A DNA stretch of 64,000 nucleotides from SZUA-35 sp963781035 (GCA_963781035.1 CAWAEN010000005.1:248001-312000); one strand, 5' to 3'. Positions 1 through 8,371 are shown, numbered from the stretch's first letter. A program made the numbers and translations. The notes: a model not told the origin generated them from the sequence alone.

Positions 1-567
1 CCGGGTGGCGTCGACATGGCCCTGATGGGCGCCCCGAGCAAGCTCGGCCTTGCTTTCGCCGAGCGCGAGGAGGATTCGCCGTTCTCGCCGCTGGCGAGCG
101 ACTTCGGGATCGAAGCCGGCCACGACGCCGTCACGGTCTTCGCCGGACAAGGCCCGACCGGCATCGTCGACCAGATCTCGCGAACTCCCGAGTCGTTGGT
201 CAGGACATTCGCTGCATTCCTCCTCAACGAGTGCCATCCGAAACTCGTGATCGGCTTCGACGCCATGCTGTTGGTGGGACCGGAACACGGCAGACTGCTG
301 CGCGAAGCGGGCTGGGACAAAGCTCGGCTGAGGTCAGAGCTCGCTCCGCTCCTCACTCGTCCGAGCGATGATCTGCTGCGCGGCGTCGGCGGCATCGAAG
401 AAGGACTGCCCGAGGCATTCGCCGGTGTCGAGGTACCGAAGTTCCGCGAGGGGGGTCTGCAGATCGTGCACGGTGGAGGCGACGCCGGACTCTTCTCCGC
501 CGTCCTCGGCGGATGGGTGGGCGGAGCCAAGGGCAGCGAGCCGGTCGCCAGACGCATCACTCCCTGA
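1..567 (+). CDS. C-terminal part of an unrecognised protein upstream of the UGSC selenoprotein
   Basis: The reading frame is open from the first base of the window, so the N-terminus is outside; the ATG at base 16 is probably internal. The 188 visible residues contain a G-Q-G-P-T-G segment, a mixed alpha/beta middle part and a Gly-rich end (H-G-G-G-D-A-G-L-F-S, then G-G-W-V-G-G). I do not recognise the family with certainty. It ends 47 bases before the UGSC selenoprotein on the same strand, so the two are probably co-transcribed, and a functional link is an inference from that. No signal peptide, membrane segment or Cys-pair redox motif is visible in this part. Confidence 0.6.
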   Translation, partial: PGGVDMALMGAPSKLGLAFAEREEDSPFSPLASDFGIEAGHDAVTVFAGQGPTGIVDQISRTPESLVRTFAAFLLNECHPKLVIGFDAMLLVGPEHGRLLREAGWDKARLRSELAPLLTRPSDDLLRGVGGIEEGLPEAFAGVEVPKFREGGLQIVHGGGDAGLFSAVLGGWVGGAKGSEPVARRITP

Positions 568-614
568 GTCGTCCGCTGGTTGTGGACGCGGCGGCTTTGT
601 AGAAGGATGCGGTC

Positions 615-1133
615 ATGACCGTGCTACTCGATCCCACCGCCGGAAAGGTCGCCGCAGCGATCGAGACGGTGCCGCGCCCGGCGAGCCTCGAGGGGCTCAC
701 CGTCGGATTGCTCGACATCTCGAAACCTCGTGGTGCCCAATTCCTGGACCAGCTCGAAAAGCGACTGGGCGAACACGGAGCGACCGTCCAGCGCTACATG
801 AAACCCACGTTCGCCAAACCGGCGCCGGTCGATCTTCGTCACGAGATCGCGAGCAACTGCGACGCGGTGATCGAAGCGCTCGCCGATTGAGGCAGCTGCA
901 CGTCGTGCAGTGTGCACGACATCGCCGAGTTCGAGCGTCGCGGTGTGCCGGGCGTGTTCGTCGCCAGTGCAGTCTTCGTCGACGCGGCCCAGATCCAAGG
1001 TGAAGCCATCGGCTTCCAGCCGGAGCGGCTGTTCGTCGAGCATCCGATCCAGGATCGCACCGATGCCGAGATGGCCGACATCGCCGACAGGGCGGTCGAT
1101 GCGCTCGTGGCGAAGCTGACCGCAGACAACTGA
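615..1133 (+). CDS. UGSC-motif selenoprotein (Sec92)
   Basis: This 172-residue protein is read only if the in-frame TGA at 888-890 is decoded as selenocysteine. The text before the TGA ends A-L-A-D and the text after it, in the same frame, begins G-S-C-T-S-C, giving the U-G-S-C motif that defines the UGSC (seleno)protein family. Downstream continues with a normal alpha/beta C-terminal half (V-H-D-I-A-E-F-E-R-R-G, then I-Q-D-R-T near the end). A normal caller would report two fragments, 615-890 and 912-1133. A hairpin at SECIS distance follows the UGA (separate entry). Function is unknown; U-G-S-C plus the nearby Cys suggests a redox role (inference). An AAGGA-like ribosome site lies just upstream of the ATG. 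MmcQ/YjbR follows 17 bases later. Confidence 0.9.
902..920 (+). promoter_or_regulatory. Bacterial SECIS-like hairpin of the UGSC gene
   Basis: Bases 902-908 (GTCGTGC) pair perfectly with 914-920 (GCACGAC), giving a 7-bp stem and a 5-base loop AGTGT. The loop starts 18 bases after the UGA at 888-890 and has G at its second position. Known bacterial SECIS elements place the loop about 16-37 bases after UGA and need a G among the first loop bases; both conditions are met. A competing 6-bp hairpin (896-901 with 905-910) lies closer to the UGA. SelB binding is an inference. Confidence 0.75.
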
Positions 1134-1150
1134 CCAGCAACCGCCCTCGC

Positions 1151-1561
1151 ATGACCCTGACCACGGAGGCCGGATCGGCTGCACTCGAGCGCCTGCGCGA
1201 GATCTGCTTCGCAATGCCTGAGGTGACCGAGCGCCTCAGCCATGGCACCCCGTCGTTCTTCATTCGGGACAAGAAGGTGCTGTGCAGCATCTGGGACCAG
1301 CACCACGACGACGATCGTTTGGCGCTGTGGTGTGCCGCCCCGCCCGGCGTGCAAGCCGAACTCGTCGACCGGGAGCCCGAACGTTTCTTCGTGCCGAAGT
1401 ACGTCGGCCACCGAGGCTGGATCGGCGTGCGCCTCGACGTCGACCTCGACTGGGACGAGATCGACGCCATCCTGCGTGACGCCTACCGACTGATCGCCCC
1501 GAAGTCCCTGACCAAACAGCTCGACGCTGCGCCGCAGGCGACCTCACCCGCCGAGTCCTGA
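1151..1561 (+). CDS. MmcQ/YjbR family protein
   Basis: A 136-residue protein with the small MmcQ/YjbR fold signature: an early H-G-T-P-S-F-F-I segment, then W-C-A-A-P-P-G-V, then R-F-F-V-P-K-Y-V-G-H-R-G-W-I-G-V and a final helical part. Members are small alpha/beta proteins often called DNA-binding, with no firm reaction known. It starts 17 bases after the UGSC stop on the same strand, so it may share that transcript. It ends just before the convergent antiporter gene. The start is the first ATG, and the length is usual for the family. Confidence 0.8.
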   Translation: MTLTTEAGSAALERLREICFAMPEVTERLSHGTPSFFIRDKKVLCSIWDQHHDDDRLALWCAAPPGVQAELVDREPERFFVPKYVGHRGWIGVRLDVDLDWDEIDAILRDAYRLIAPKSLTKQLDAAPQATSPAES

Positions 1562-1576
1562 GCGGCAACCGGACGC

Positions 1577-3574
1577 TCAGGATCCACCGCACGCCTTGCC
1601 GGCTCGATCGCTGCCGGCCTCAGAACCCGGTTCTGTCAACGGCTCCGGCCGAGCGCTGAGCCGGGGCAAGGCGACCCAGATCGTCGACTGATGCTCGGCC
1701 ACCCCACCGAGCAGTCTGACCGTCAGATCCGATGGATCGGGACGGTGATCCGCAGCGTCGGCCAGCTGATTGACCTCACTGACGTGAGCCGTGATGCCAG
1801 GTACGCCGTCGAGCGTCGCTTCGTCCGCGTCGGTACACAGCAGGAGTGGAATCTTCAGGTGAAGCGCCAGCCGAGTGGCGACGAGCCACGCCAACGCCGC
1901 GGCATCGCCTTGAGGTTCCGAGCTGTGCGACGCGATCAGGTCGCCGCGATCCAGTCTGAGCACCAGCCGCCGATAGGCACTCAACTCGCCGGCGTTGGCG
2001 ATGACGATCGGCGTCTGCGCGAGGTCGAGCAGCGTGTCGGCCGTCGAACTGAATCGATCGTGCGAGCCGGAGTGCCGCCCATCCCACGGCAACACGACGA
2101 GCGTCGCATCTGTCTCCACGGTCACGTGGACGAGTCCGGCGGCGGGCGTCAGGTCGAGGCGCACGATCGACTGCGCCTCACAGCCGGCGGAAAGTGCCGC
2201 CTGCTCCTCCACCGCCACCATCCGTCGCCGAAGCTCGGCAACAGATGCGTTGGTCGATCCGAGGTCGAGGACAGACACCGGATAGACCGTGCCGCTGTCG
2301 CGTTTGCCGAGCGCCGCCGCCACCTCGATCACCGACACGTTCGATCGCGAAGGAGCGATGGGAACGATGATCCGCTTCCCGAGCGGCTTCGGCCGATGAG
2401 GGGGAGCCGGAAGACGCTCGATGGCGCGCTTGGCCGCTGCCGTCCCGAAGAGGCAGGTCAGGAGGATCACGATCACCACCGCATCGACGGTGCCGAGTTC
2501 GAGGAGCCCGATCTCGAACCCGACGAACACGGCGGCAAGCGTGGCGGCGGCCTGGGGCACCGACAGGGCGATCAGCGCAGTTCGCTCGGCGCTGTCGAGG
2601 CGGTAGATCCGTGCCGTGACAGCAGCAGCCAGGGACTTGGCGACGATCACGACCGCGGTGAAGGTGACGGCGAGAAGCAGTGTTCGACGATCGGTGAAGA
2701 CCGAGGTCGGATCGACCAGCATCCCCACCGAGATCAGGAAGATCGGCACGAACATGGTCGAGCCGAACTGCCTGATCGTGGTGTCGAGCTCGGAACCCTC
2801 GACCACATGCCGGTTCAATGAAAGGCCGGCGAAGAAGGCGCCGATGATCGGTTCGACGCCGACGGCCTCGGCCAGCAGCGCCGAGGCGAAAAGGGCTACG
2901 ACCACGAACGAGAACCGAGCAGAACGCTCGCGGCCGATCCCGGCGAAGAACCAGCCCGTCAGTCGAGGCAGACCTAGGAGGATCACCCCACCGGCTGCCG
3001 CCATCAGCGGGAGCTGCAAGGCCAATCCTCCGGCCGTGAGCTCACCTTGGTGCGCCTTGGCCAGAATCACGAGGACGAGCAACGCAACGGTGTCGGTGAG
3101 GACCGTGCCGGCCACCCCGATCGCCACGGCTCGATTCGACACCGCCCTTGCCTGCTGGAACATGGGGTAGGTCAGGAGCGTGTGCGAAGCCCAACACGAC
3201 CCCAGGAGCAGCGCAGCCAGAGCGGGGAACCCGAGCAGGAAATGGGCCGCCGTCCCGATGGCGAACGGGAGGGCAAACGTCAAGGTTCCGAAGACTGCTG
3301 CGCTCTTGCGTTGGGCGAAGGCCTCGTCGTGATCGAGCTCCAGACCGGCCTGGAACATGAGGTACAACAGCCCCGCAGTGCCGAGGACTTCGACCGTGCC
3401 GGTGCGCTCGATGATGCCGAGCCCGTGTGGTCCGACGGCGACACCACCGATGAGGAGTCCGACGAGCTCGGGCAACTGGACGAGACGGGCGAGACGCGGT
3501 GCGACCAAGACGACGGCGAAGACGACCAGGAGCACGCCATGTCCGCTCTCCAGGGGCACAGACAACTCCTGCAT
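1577..3574 (-). CDS. Monovalent cation:proton antiporter (CPA2/KefB type) with Usp-like C-terminus
   Basis: 665 residues. Roughly residues 10-390 form 12 or so hydrophobic segments with CPA2 features: P-E-L-V-G-L-L-I-G-G, A-G-L-E-L-D near residue 75, and G-A-F-F-A-G-L-S-L-N near residue 250. The soluble tail from about residue 400 starts I-I-V-P-I-A-P-S-R-S-N and resembles one or two universal-stress-type domains that may sense ligand. It would exchange Na+ or K+ for H+ across the cytoplasmic membrane. It is divergent from the PucR-type regulator at 3690, with about 115 bases between the starts, so that regulator may control it (inference). Substrate ion cannot be told from the sequence. Confidence 0.9.
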   Translation of the reverse strand: MQELSVPLESGHGVLLVVFAVVLVAPRLARLVQLPELVGLLIGGVAVGPHGLGIIERTGTVEVLGTAGLLYLMFQAGLELDHDEAFAQRKSAAVFGTLTFALPFAIGTAAHFLLGFPALAALLLGSCWASHTLLTYPMFQQARAVSNRAVAIGVAGTVLTDTVALLVLVILAKAHQGELTAGGLALQLPLMAAAGGVILLGLPRLTGWFFAGIGRERSARFSFVVVALFASALLAEAVGVEPIIGAFFAGLSLNRHVVEGSELDTTIRQFGSTMFVPIFLISVGMLVDPTSVFTDRRTLLLAVTFTAVVIVAKSLAAAVTARIYRLDSAERTALIALSVPQAAATLAAVFVGFEIGLLELGTVDAVVIVILLTCLFGTAAAKRAIERLPAPPHRPKPLGKRIIVPIAPSRSNVSVIEVAAALGKRDSGTVYPVSVLDLGSTNASVAELRRRMVAVEEQAALSAGCEAQSIVRLDLTPAAGLVHVTVETDATLVVLPWDGRHSGSHDRFSSTADTLLDLAQTPIVIANAGELSAYRRLVLRLDRGDLIASHSSEPQGDAAALAWLVATRLALHLKIPLLLCTDADEATLDGVPGITAHVSEVNQLADAADHRPDPSDLTVRLLGGVAEHQSTIWVALPRLSARPEPLTEPGSEAGSDRAGKACGGS

Positions 3575-3689
3575 ACCGGAGTGTGCCGACGGAGAGCCTC
3601 AGGAGCCATGTGGACATCGGCGAAACCTCTTGGCCGGCCGTTCGCCGATTCGGCGAACGCCGGCATTTCACCTGGTCTAGCCTGTGCAA

Positions 3690-4770
3690 ATGCCAGGACC
3701 CTCCCGATCCATCGACTGGGCCGTCAGCGGCCTGGCCCAGCTCTTCGATGCGGTCCTGACGGCCGCCGGCCGATCCGGAGACCTCACCGAGAGCGATCGG
3801 GAGCAGTTCGCCGAGACCGGTGCCGGTGCCTTCACTGCCGGCTCCAGTCTGAGCGGCCTCATCGACACCTACCTCGGTGGTGCCGGCGAGCTGTGGGAGC
3901 ACGTCTTCACCAATGCCGACCCGACACGCGCCGTCGAGCTGAGCCGGGCATTGCGTCGAGTCTCCGAGCAAGCCGTTTCGTCGCTCGCAGCAGGGTTCGA
4001 GGAAGCCCAGCGGCTCTCGATCCGTGCCGAAGAGTCTCAGAGACGGGCGTTTCTCGACGACGTCCTCGCTTCGAACCCCGATCCGACACGACTGGCCGAG
4101 GAGGCCAGGCAGGTCGGCTTTCCGACGTTCGATCACGTTGTTGTCGGAGCAGTGGCCGCCCAGCGACATCTCAACGACGGCGGCCCCGTCCAGGGCAGGA
4201 TCAAGACCGAGCTCGAGTCCCGCGCCCCCCAGCGACACTTCCGGGTGACGGCGAAGGGCGGAAGGATCGTCGTGATCGCTCTGGACACGACCCCATCGGA
4301 GCTGGCCAGGCTGTGTGCTGACGCCGTCGGCACCGTCACCGACTTCGAATGGCGGGTGGGCATCGGCAGTGCCGCCACCGAACTCGAGGGTGTCGGCGAG
4401 TCGTTCCGTCACGCGCTCGACGCCGTCCACATCGGGGAAACCTTCGATCTCGCGTCTCCTACCGAGTTCGACCGAGTCCTGCCGGAGCGCCTGCTGTCGG
4501 CTGATACGAGCGTCACCGACGCGCTCGCCGAAACGGTGATCGGGCCACTGACGGAGAAATCGTCCGAGCGATTTGATGGCCACGCTGGAGTCCTATTTCG
4601 GCCACGGCGGGAACATGGCCGAAGTGGCTCGCGACCTCGACATCGGCGCCCGCACGGTGGCGTACCGACTCGACCGGATCGGGGAACTCACCGGCTATTC
4701 CCCGCGCACGCCCGCCGACCGATTCGTACTCGAGCTTGCCTACCGGGCCCTGCCTTTGCGCCGCCGCTGA
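3690..4770 (+). CDS. PucR-type (CdaR-like) transcription regulator, one frameshift
   Basis: About 360 residues. The C-terminal 65 residues carry the PucR helix-turn-helix: T-L-E-S-Y-F-G-H-G-G-N-M, A-R-D-L-D-I-G-A-R-T-V-A-Y-R-L-D-R-I. The middle holds a GGDEF-like/CdaR region (about residues 100-290) that usually binds the effector. One single-base frameshift near 4560-4575 separates the two parts; reading continues in the next frame and both sides are conserved, so an assembly error is likely. A TAGCCT box at 3678-3683 sits 6 bases before the ATG, suggesting a leaderless transcript. Divergent from the antiporter gene. Confidence 0.85.
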
Positions 4771-4801
4771 TCGAAGCCGCCACGCCGCCGCTGACCGAGG
4801 C

Positions 4802-5335
4802 TCAATGGGGAGCTGTTGCCTCGGTCAGCCCGGCGATCTGTGCCCGGAGGTCTGCGCAGAGGTGATGATCCTCATCGATCACGATGCGATCAGGGCGCAG
4901 GGCTTCGATCGCCAGAACAACGGCATCGATTTCACGCCGGTTCAGGCGACGGAAGAGCCGAAATGCGGGGAAGCAGTCCACCTGCTCGACAGGACCGGCT
5001 CCGGATCCGACCAGCGCGGTGCTGAGGCGGCGGACACGTTCATTCGTCGTTGCGACCTCGGCCTGGTGATCCGCGATGCAGTCATTCCACATCACCGCGG
5101 CTTCCATCCCGGAACCCACGCCGATCACACACTGGGGTTGTGGGTGCCGGGTCACCAGAATCGTCACGGTCTCGGTCACCCCGTCGAGGGCGAAACACAG
5201 CGAGTCGATGTCGGTCTCGGCCGATTCGTCGATCACCACGACCGTCGACATCCGACGATTCCCACCGACCTCGTCGACCCGAGGCGGACGGGCAAAGCCC
5301 ATGTCTCGTTCGAGGGTTGTTGCCATGTCGACCAT
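4802..5335 (-). CDS. Hypothetical protein, possibly universal-stress-like fold
   Basis: 177 residues or fewer; ATGs at 5335, 5326 and near 5250 are all possible starts. From S-T-V-V-V-I-D-E-S onward the pattern of short strands and helices (V-T-I-L-V-T-R-H, then D-R-I-V-I-D-E-D-H-H) resembles an alpha/beta nucleotide-binding fold of the Usp kind, but no clear ATP-binding glycine motif is present. No membrane segment is visible. It converges with the PucR regulator. Function unknown. Confidence 0.5.
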   Translation of the reverse strand: MVDMATTLERDMGFARPPRVDEVGGNRRMSTVVVIDESAETDIDSLCFALDGVTETVTILVTRHPQPQCVIGVGSGMEAAVMWNDCIADHQAEVATTNERVRRLSTALVGSGAGPVEQVDCFPAFRLFRRLNRREIDAVVLAIEALRPDRIVIDEDHHLCADLRAQIAGLTEATAPH

Positions 5336-5415
5336 GATCGTCGAGAGGTGGCGAGGCAGCTACGAGCGGACCGGCAGACTTCGAGAGGTCCGGTTCGCGC
5401 AATCGGCAGTCTCGG

Positions 5416-6324
5416 TCAGGGAAGCTGGATTCCGCTCCCACCGAGCACCGCCAATCCGTCCGTGACGACGCCGCTCGCCACCCGTGACGCTCGGTCCGGA
5501 TCGTCCGGCCAGCCCATGACGGCAGCGAGGTCTTCGGTCGCGACCGGCCCGGAACGGAGGGCGGCGACGAGTCTCCCCCTCCCCTGCCGGTCTGACCCGG
5601 CGAACGTGGACTGCCCTCTGGACACCGCCGCCGATCCTCTCGCCGGGTCTGGACCGATTCCCCGCCAACGGCATTCGCCGGCGATCGGACAGGTGTTGCA
5701 TGTCGGTGTCGGCCGACAGACGAGCGCCCCGAGCTCCATGAGCGCCTGATTCCAGGCCCATCCGCGACCGGTCGGCACCAGTTCGTCTGCCAGCTGCTGG
5801 GCTTCCGCCCGCGCCAGGCGGGAGCCGCCGAGTCGAGCCAGGACTCGTCCGATGTTGGTGTCGACCACGCCGACATCGCGCTCGCCGGCGAAGGCGAGGA
5901 CCGCTCGGGCGGTGTACGCCCCGATACCCGGGAGGGACAGCAACTCATCGAGCACCATCGGCACGTCGCCACCGTGGTGGTCACGAATCTGGACGGCCGA
6001 GCGGTGCAGATTCACCGCTCGGCGGTTGTATCCGAGTCCTGACCACTCGTCGATGACAGCGCCCACCGGCCCGTCGGCGCAGGCTGCGGCGGTCGGGAAT
6101 CGATCGAGGAAACGAGGCCATCGGTCGACCACCCGCGCCACTTGGGTCTGTTGGAGCATCAGCTCGGAGACGAGAATGCCCCAAGGGTCGCGACTCAGAC
6201 GCCAGGGCAGCTCGCGGCCCTCGGCCGCGAACCACGCGAGGAGCTGCTCGCCGGCAATCGCCGACGATCGCAGATCAGTCAGTCCAGATGCTCTCGTCGT
6301 AGGGGCGCTGGCGCTTCGGTGCAT
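5416..6324 (-). CDS. mutY: A/G-specific adenine glycosylase MutY
   Basis: 302 residues; removes adenine mispaired with 8-oxoguanine or guanine in base-excision repair. Visible: S-E-L-M-L-Q-Q-T-Q-V with the catalytic Glu, the helix-hairpin-helix L-P-G-I-G-A-Y-T-A-R-A, V-V-D-T-N-I-G-R with the catalytic Asp, and the iron-sulphur loop. That loop reads C-x5-C-x2-C-x5-C, whereas MutY usually has C-x6-C. No Nudix-like C-terminal domain of normal size is evident; the tail is short, as in many actinobacterial MutY proteins. The ATG chosen at 6324 lies inside the end of the upstream MaoC gene (overlap 50 bases), because no ATG, GTG or TTG start exists closer to the domain. Confidence 0.9.
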   Translation of the reverse strand: MHRSASAPTTRASGLTDLRSSAIAGEQLLAWFAAEGRELPWRLSRDPWGILVSELMLQQTQVARVVDRWPRFLDRFPTAAACADGPVGAVIDEWSGLGYNRRAVNLHRSAVQIRDHHGGDVPMVLDELLSLPGIGAYTARAVLAFAGERDVGVVDTNIGRVLARLGGSRLARAEAQQLADELVPTGRGWAWNQALMELGALVCRPTPTCNTCPIAGECRWRGIGPDPARGSAAVSRGQSTFAGSDRQGRGRLVAALRSGPVATEDLAAVMGWPDDPDRASRVASGVVTDGLAVLGGSGIQLP

Positions 6325-6787
6325 TCGCCTTCTTCCAGACGAGCACTTTGCGCTTGAAGTAGCAGACCTCTTCGCCTCGCTGGTTGACACCCTTGGTCTC
6401 GACCTCGACGATTCCCCGGTCGCCCTTGGAGGTCTCACGCTTGGACAGCACGCGAGTCTCGGCGTAGATCGTGTCGCCGTGGAACGTGGGCTTGGAATGG
6501 CGCAGGGTCTCGATCTCGAGGTTGGCGATGGCGGCGCCCGAGACGTCCGGCACGCTCATGCCCAACACGAGCGAGTAGACGAGATTGCCGACGACCACGT
6601 TCTTGCCGTGAACGGTCTCGTTCTCGGCGAACCACTGGTTGGTGTGCAGTGGATGGTGGTTCATCGTGATCATGCAGAAGAGATGATCATCGGCCTCGGT
6701 GATCGTCTTTCCTGGCCAGTGCTGGTAGATGTCGCCGGGCTCGAAGTCCTCGAGGTAGCGGCCGAACGGTCGATCATGGGAAGTCAC
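6275..6787 (-). CDS. MaoC-like (R)-hydratase/dehydratase domain protein
   Basis: 170 residues with the hot-dog fold MaoC features: I-T-E-A-D near residue 30, H-H-P-L-H-T, a G-N-L-V-Y-S-L-V-L-G-M helix and a beta-rich end. It would hydrate enoyl-CoA esters or similar acyl-CoAs. The GTG at 6787 is preferred because a TACGAT box at 6800-6795 lies 7 bases upstream, the leaderless spacing seen throughout the window. It overlaps mutY downstream and is divergent from the peroxiredoxin-like selenoprotein, whose ATG is only 27 bases away, so the two promoters overlap. Confidence 0.85.
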   Translation of the reverse strand: MTSHDRPFGRYLEDFEPGDIYQHWPGKTITEADDHLFCMITMNHHPLHTNQWFAENETVHGKNVVVGNLVYSLVLGMSVPDVSGAAIANLEIETLRHSKPTFHGDTIYAETRVLSKRETSKGDRGIVEVETKGVNQRGEEVCYFKRKVLVWKKANAPKRQRPYDESIWTD

Positions 6788-6814
6788 GGCCGAGATCGTA
6801 GGTTCGCTACCACC

Positions 6815-7375
6815 ATGAGCACCACTCCACCTCGCAACCAACTGCCGATGGCGATCGGCGATCCGTTCCCCGACGTCGAAGTGATCGACCACGAAGGCGC
6901 CCCTTGGCGACCGAGCGACGCTGCCGGCCGGCCACTCGTGATGATCCTCCATCGCCACCTGGCTTGACTCCCCTGCAAAGCACATGTCGACGCCGTGCGC
7001 GCTCGACGAGATGAACTGGGAGACGCCGAGATCGTGGTGGTCACCTTCGCCAAACCACGAGTCCTGGCCGGCTACCGGCGACGCTTTGCCGATCCGTTCA
7101 CGGTGGTGAGCGACGAAGATCGGAGCTTCTACCGAGCGCTCGACTTCGGACGAGGGTCGGTCTGGCGAGTCTGGGGTTGGCGGGCAGCGAAGAAGTACGT
7201 CCAGCTCCTTCGCAAGGGCCACCGATTGGAGAAGACAGACGCCGACACCCTTCAGCTCGGTGGCGACGCGGTCCTGGCTCGGGACGGAACGCTCGCCTGG
7301 CGCTACGCCGGCGAAGGCCCGGATGATCGGCCGTCGGTCGACGAGTTGGTCGCCATCGTGCGCTCGCTGACCTGA
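6815..7375 (+). CDS. Peroxiredoxin-like selenoprotein (Sec51, U-L-P-C)
   Basis: A 186-residue thioredoxin-fold protein of the peroxiredoxin-like (AhpC-TSA_2) kind. The N-terminal 50 residues end M-I-L-H-R-H-L-A, followed by an in-frame TGA at 6965-6967 and then L-P-C-K-A-H-V-D-A-V. Related proteins have H-R-H-L-A-C-L-P-C, so the UGA sits exactly at the first active-site Cys. The rest (E-I-V-V-V-T-F, then F-T-V-V-S-D-E-D-R-S-F-Y-R-A-L, then D-G-T-L-A-W-R-Y) completes the fold in the same frame. A hairpin follows at SECIS distance. It would reduce peroxides or serve as a thiol/selenol oxidoreductase (inference). It starts 27 bases from the divergent MaoC gene. Confidence 0.9.
6986..7007 (+). 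promoter_or_regulatory. Bacterial SECIS-like hairpin of the peroxiredoxin gene
   Basis: Bases 6986-6990 (GTCGA) pair with 7003-7007 (TCGAC); inside, 6991-6993 (CGC) pair with 6997-6999 (GCG). The apical loop is CGT at 6994-6996 and a 3-base bulge lies at 7000-7002. The loop begins 26 bases after the UGA at 6965-6967 and has G at its second position, within the usual bacterial SECIS limits. Confidence 0.6.
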
Positions 7376-7385
7376 CCCTCGCGAT

Positions 7386-7458
7386 TGGGGTCGGAGCTTC
7401 ACATTCACAGGTTCGCTTCGCTGCCTTCGGCACCTGTGAATGTGAAGCTCCGACCCCA
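7386..7458. repeat. Perfect 27-bp inverted repeat, REP-like copy A
   Basis: Bases 7386-7412 are the exact reverse complement of 7432-7458, with a 19-base loop rich in ttcg. The left arm with its flank (7380-7413) is identical over 34 bases to 49316-49349. It lies 10 bases after the stop of the peroxiredoxin selenoprotein and could also end its transcript, though no T-run follows. The T-GGGGTC-GGA core resembles palindromes moved by REP-associated tyrosine transposases (inference); no such gene is in the window. Confidence 0.85.
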
Positions 7459-7477
7459 GTGGGCGTTTACTGCCGAC

Positions 7478-8131
7478 GTGCGCGATCCTGTCTCCGTGCA
7501 GGTTCCACGCGATTTCATCTGCGAGCACGGCATGCCCCAACCTTGGGCGACGTGCACGGAGTGCATGCTCCTCCCCCACGACGAACAGCCAGTGCCGGAG
7601 AAGCCGCCGCCCCCACCCGAGCCGCCGCCGAAGCCCAAGAAGGCTCGGTCGACGAGGTCCACCGGAGCGTCGACCAATCGAGCAACGCGCGCCCCGTCAG
7701 CCCGGTTGCCCCGCCACGCCGACGATGATCGACCAGAGCTGACCGGCGATTGCGACCTCAGCTACGAGGTGCCGGACGAGTATGTCCCTCACCATGTGCG
7801 TGGCGCCGATCACGACTGGCTCCCGATCTCGACCTTCCCGACTCGACTCCGGCCCAACGGCTGGGTGTACCTCCAGGTCGATCGCGACGTGGTGGCTCGA
7901 GCCCGGGTGCGAGGCGTCGGCTTCCGCGATCGACGCTGGACGCACCAACCGACGGCCACGGCGAGCGACATGGGCGCCGGTCCGACACTGGAGCTGCACC
8001 GGGACAGTTGGGAGCGCAATCGCTGGTCGCTCGGACCAGACGGCGACCGCGAGGTGAAGGGCTACCGCTACCTCGTCACCGGTGGCGACGGCGAGGTCCG
8101 TATCGCCGGTCCAGAGGCACCGACGACCTGA
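7478..8131 (+). CDS. Unrecognised CEHG-Cx2C motif protein, paralogue of 29833-30342
   Basis: 217 residues. The N-terminus has C-E-H-G-x7-C-x2-C, a likely zinc-binding knuckle, followed by a Pro/Lys/Arg-rich disordered linker of about 60 residues. The second half carries F-P-T-R-L-R-P-N-G-W-V-Y-L and ends with K-G-Y-R-Y-L near D-G-E-V. The same order of motifs occurs in the protein at 29833-30342, so the two form a small family I cannot name. GTG 7478 is chosen because a TTTACT box lies 6 bases upstream; GTG 7496 is also possible. A longer frame through the upstream palindrome is not credible as coding. Confidence 0.65.
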   Translation: MRDPVSVQVPRDFICEHGMPQPWATCTECMLLPHDEQPVPEKPPPPPEPPPKPKKARSTRSTGASTNRATRAPSARLPRHADDDRPELTGDCDLSYEVPDEYVPHHVRGADHDWLPISTFPTRLRPNGWVYLQVDRDVVARARVRGVGFRDRRWTHQPTATASDMGAGPTLELHRDSWERNRWSLGPDGDREVKGYRYLVTGGDGEVRIAGPEAPTT

Positions 8132-8148
8132 TCAGTGAATGACCCAGA

Positions 8149-8371
8149 TCAGTGAATGACGCTGAAGAGGTCGCCCGGTTGGCAGTCCAGTGCGTCGCAG
8201 ATCGCCGTGAGCGTCGAGAACCGAATGGCCTTTGCCCGGTCGTTCTTGAGGACCGAGAGGTTGATGACGGTGATGCCGACGACCTTCCGCCAGTTCGGTG
8301 AGGGTCATACCCCGCCGTTCGAGGAGGACGTCGAGGTGGCAGAGCACACGATGGGGAGCTTCGGGCGGCAT
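8149..8371 (-). CDS. YozG-type Cro/C1 helix-turn-helix regulator, one frameshift
   Basis: About 73 residues. Before the break: C-H-L-D-V-L-L-E-R-R-G-M-T-L-T-E-L-A. After it, in the next frame: V-G-I-T-V-I-N-L-S-V-L-K-N-D-R-A-K-A-I-R, then D-C-Q-P-G-D-L-F-S. This is the compact Cro/C1-type family usually found beside DUF2975 membrane proteins, as here. The break lies near 8290. The start ATG at 8371 overlaps the DUF2975 stop (TGATG), so the pair is translationally coupled. It probably represses its own promoter through the two operators at 9087-9137 (inference). Confidence 0.8.

Noticed and set aside
4736..5749. 337-residue plus-strand ORF opposite the Usp-like and mutY genes
   Set aside because: It has no motif and opposes MutY's conserved catalytic and iron-sulphur text; shadow frame.
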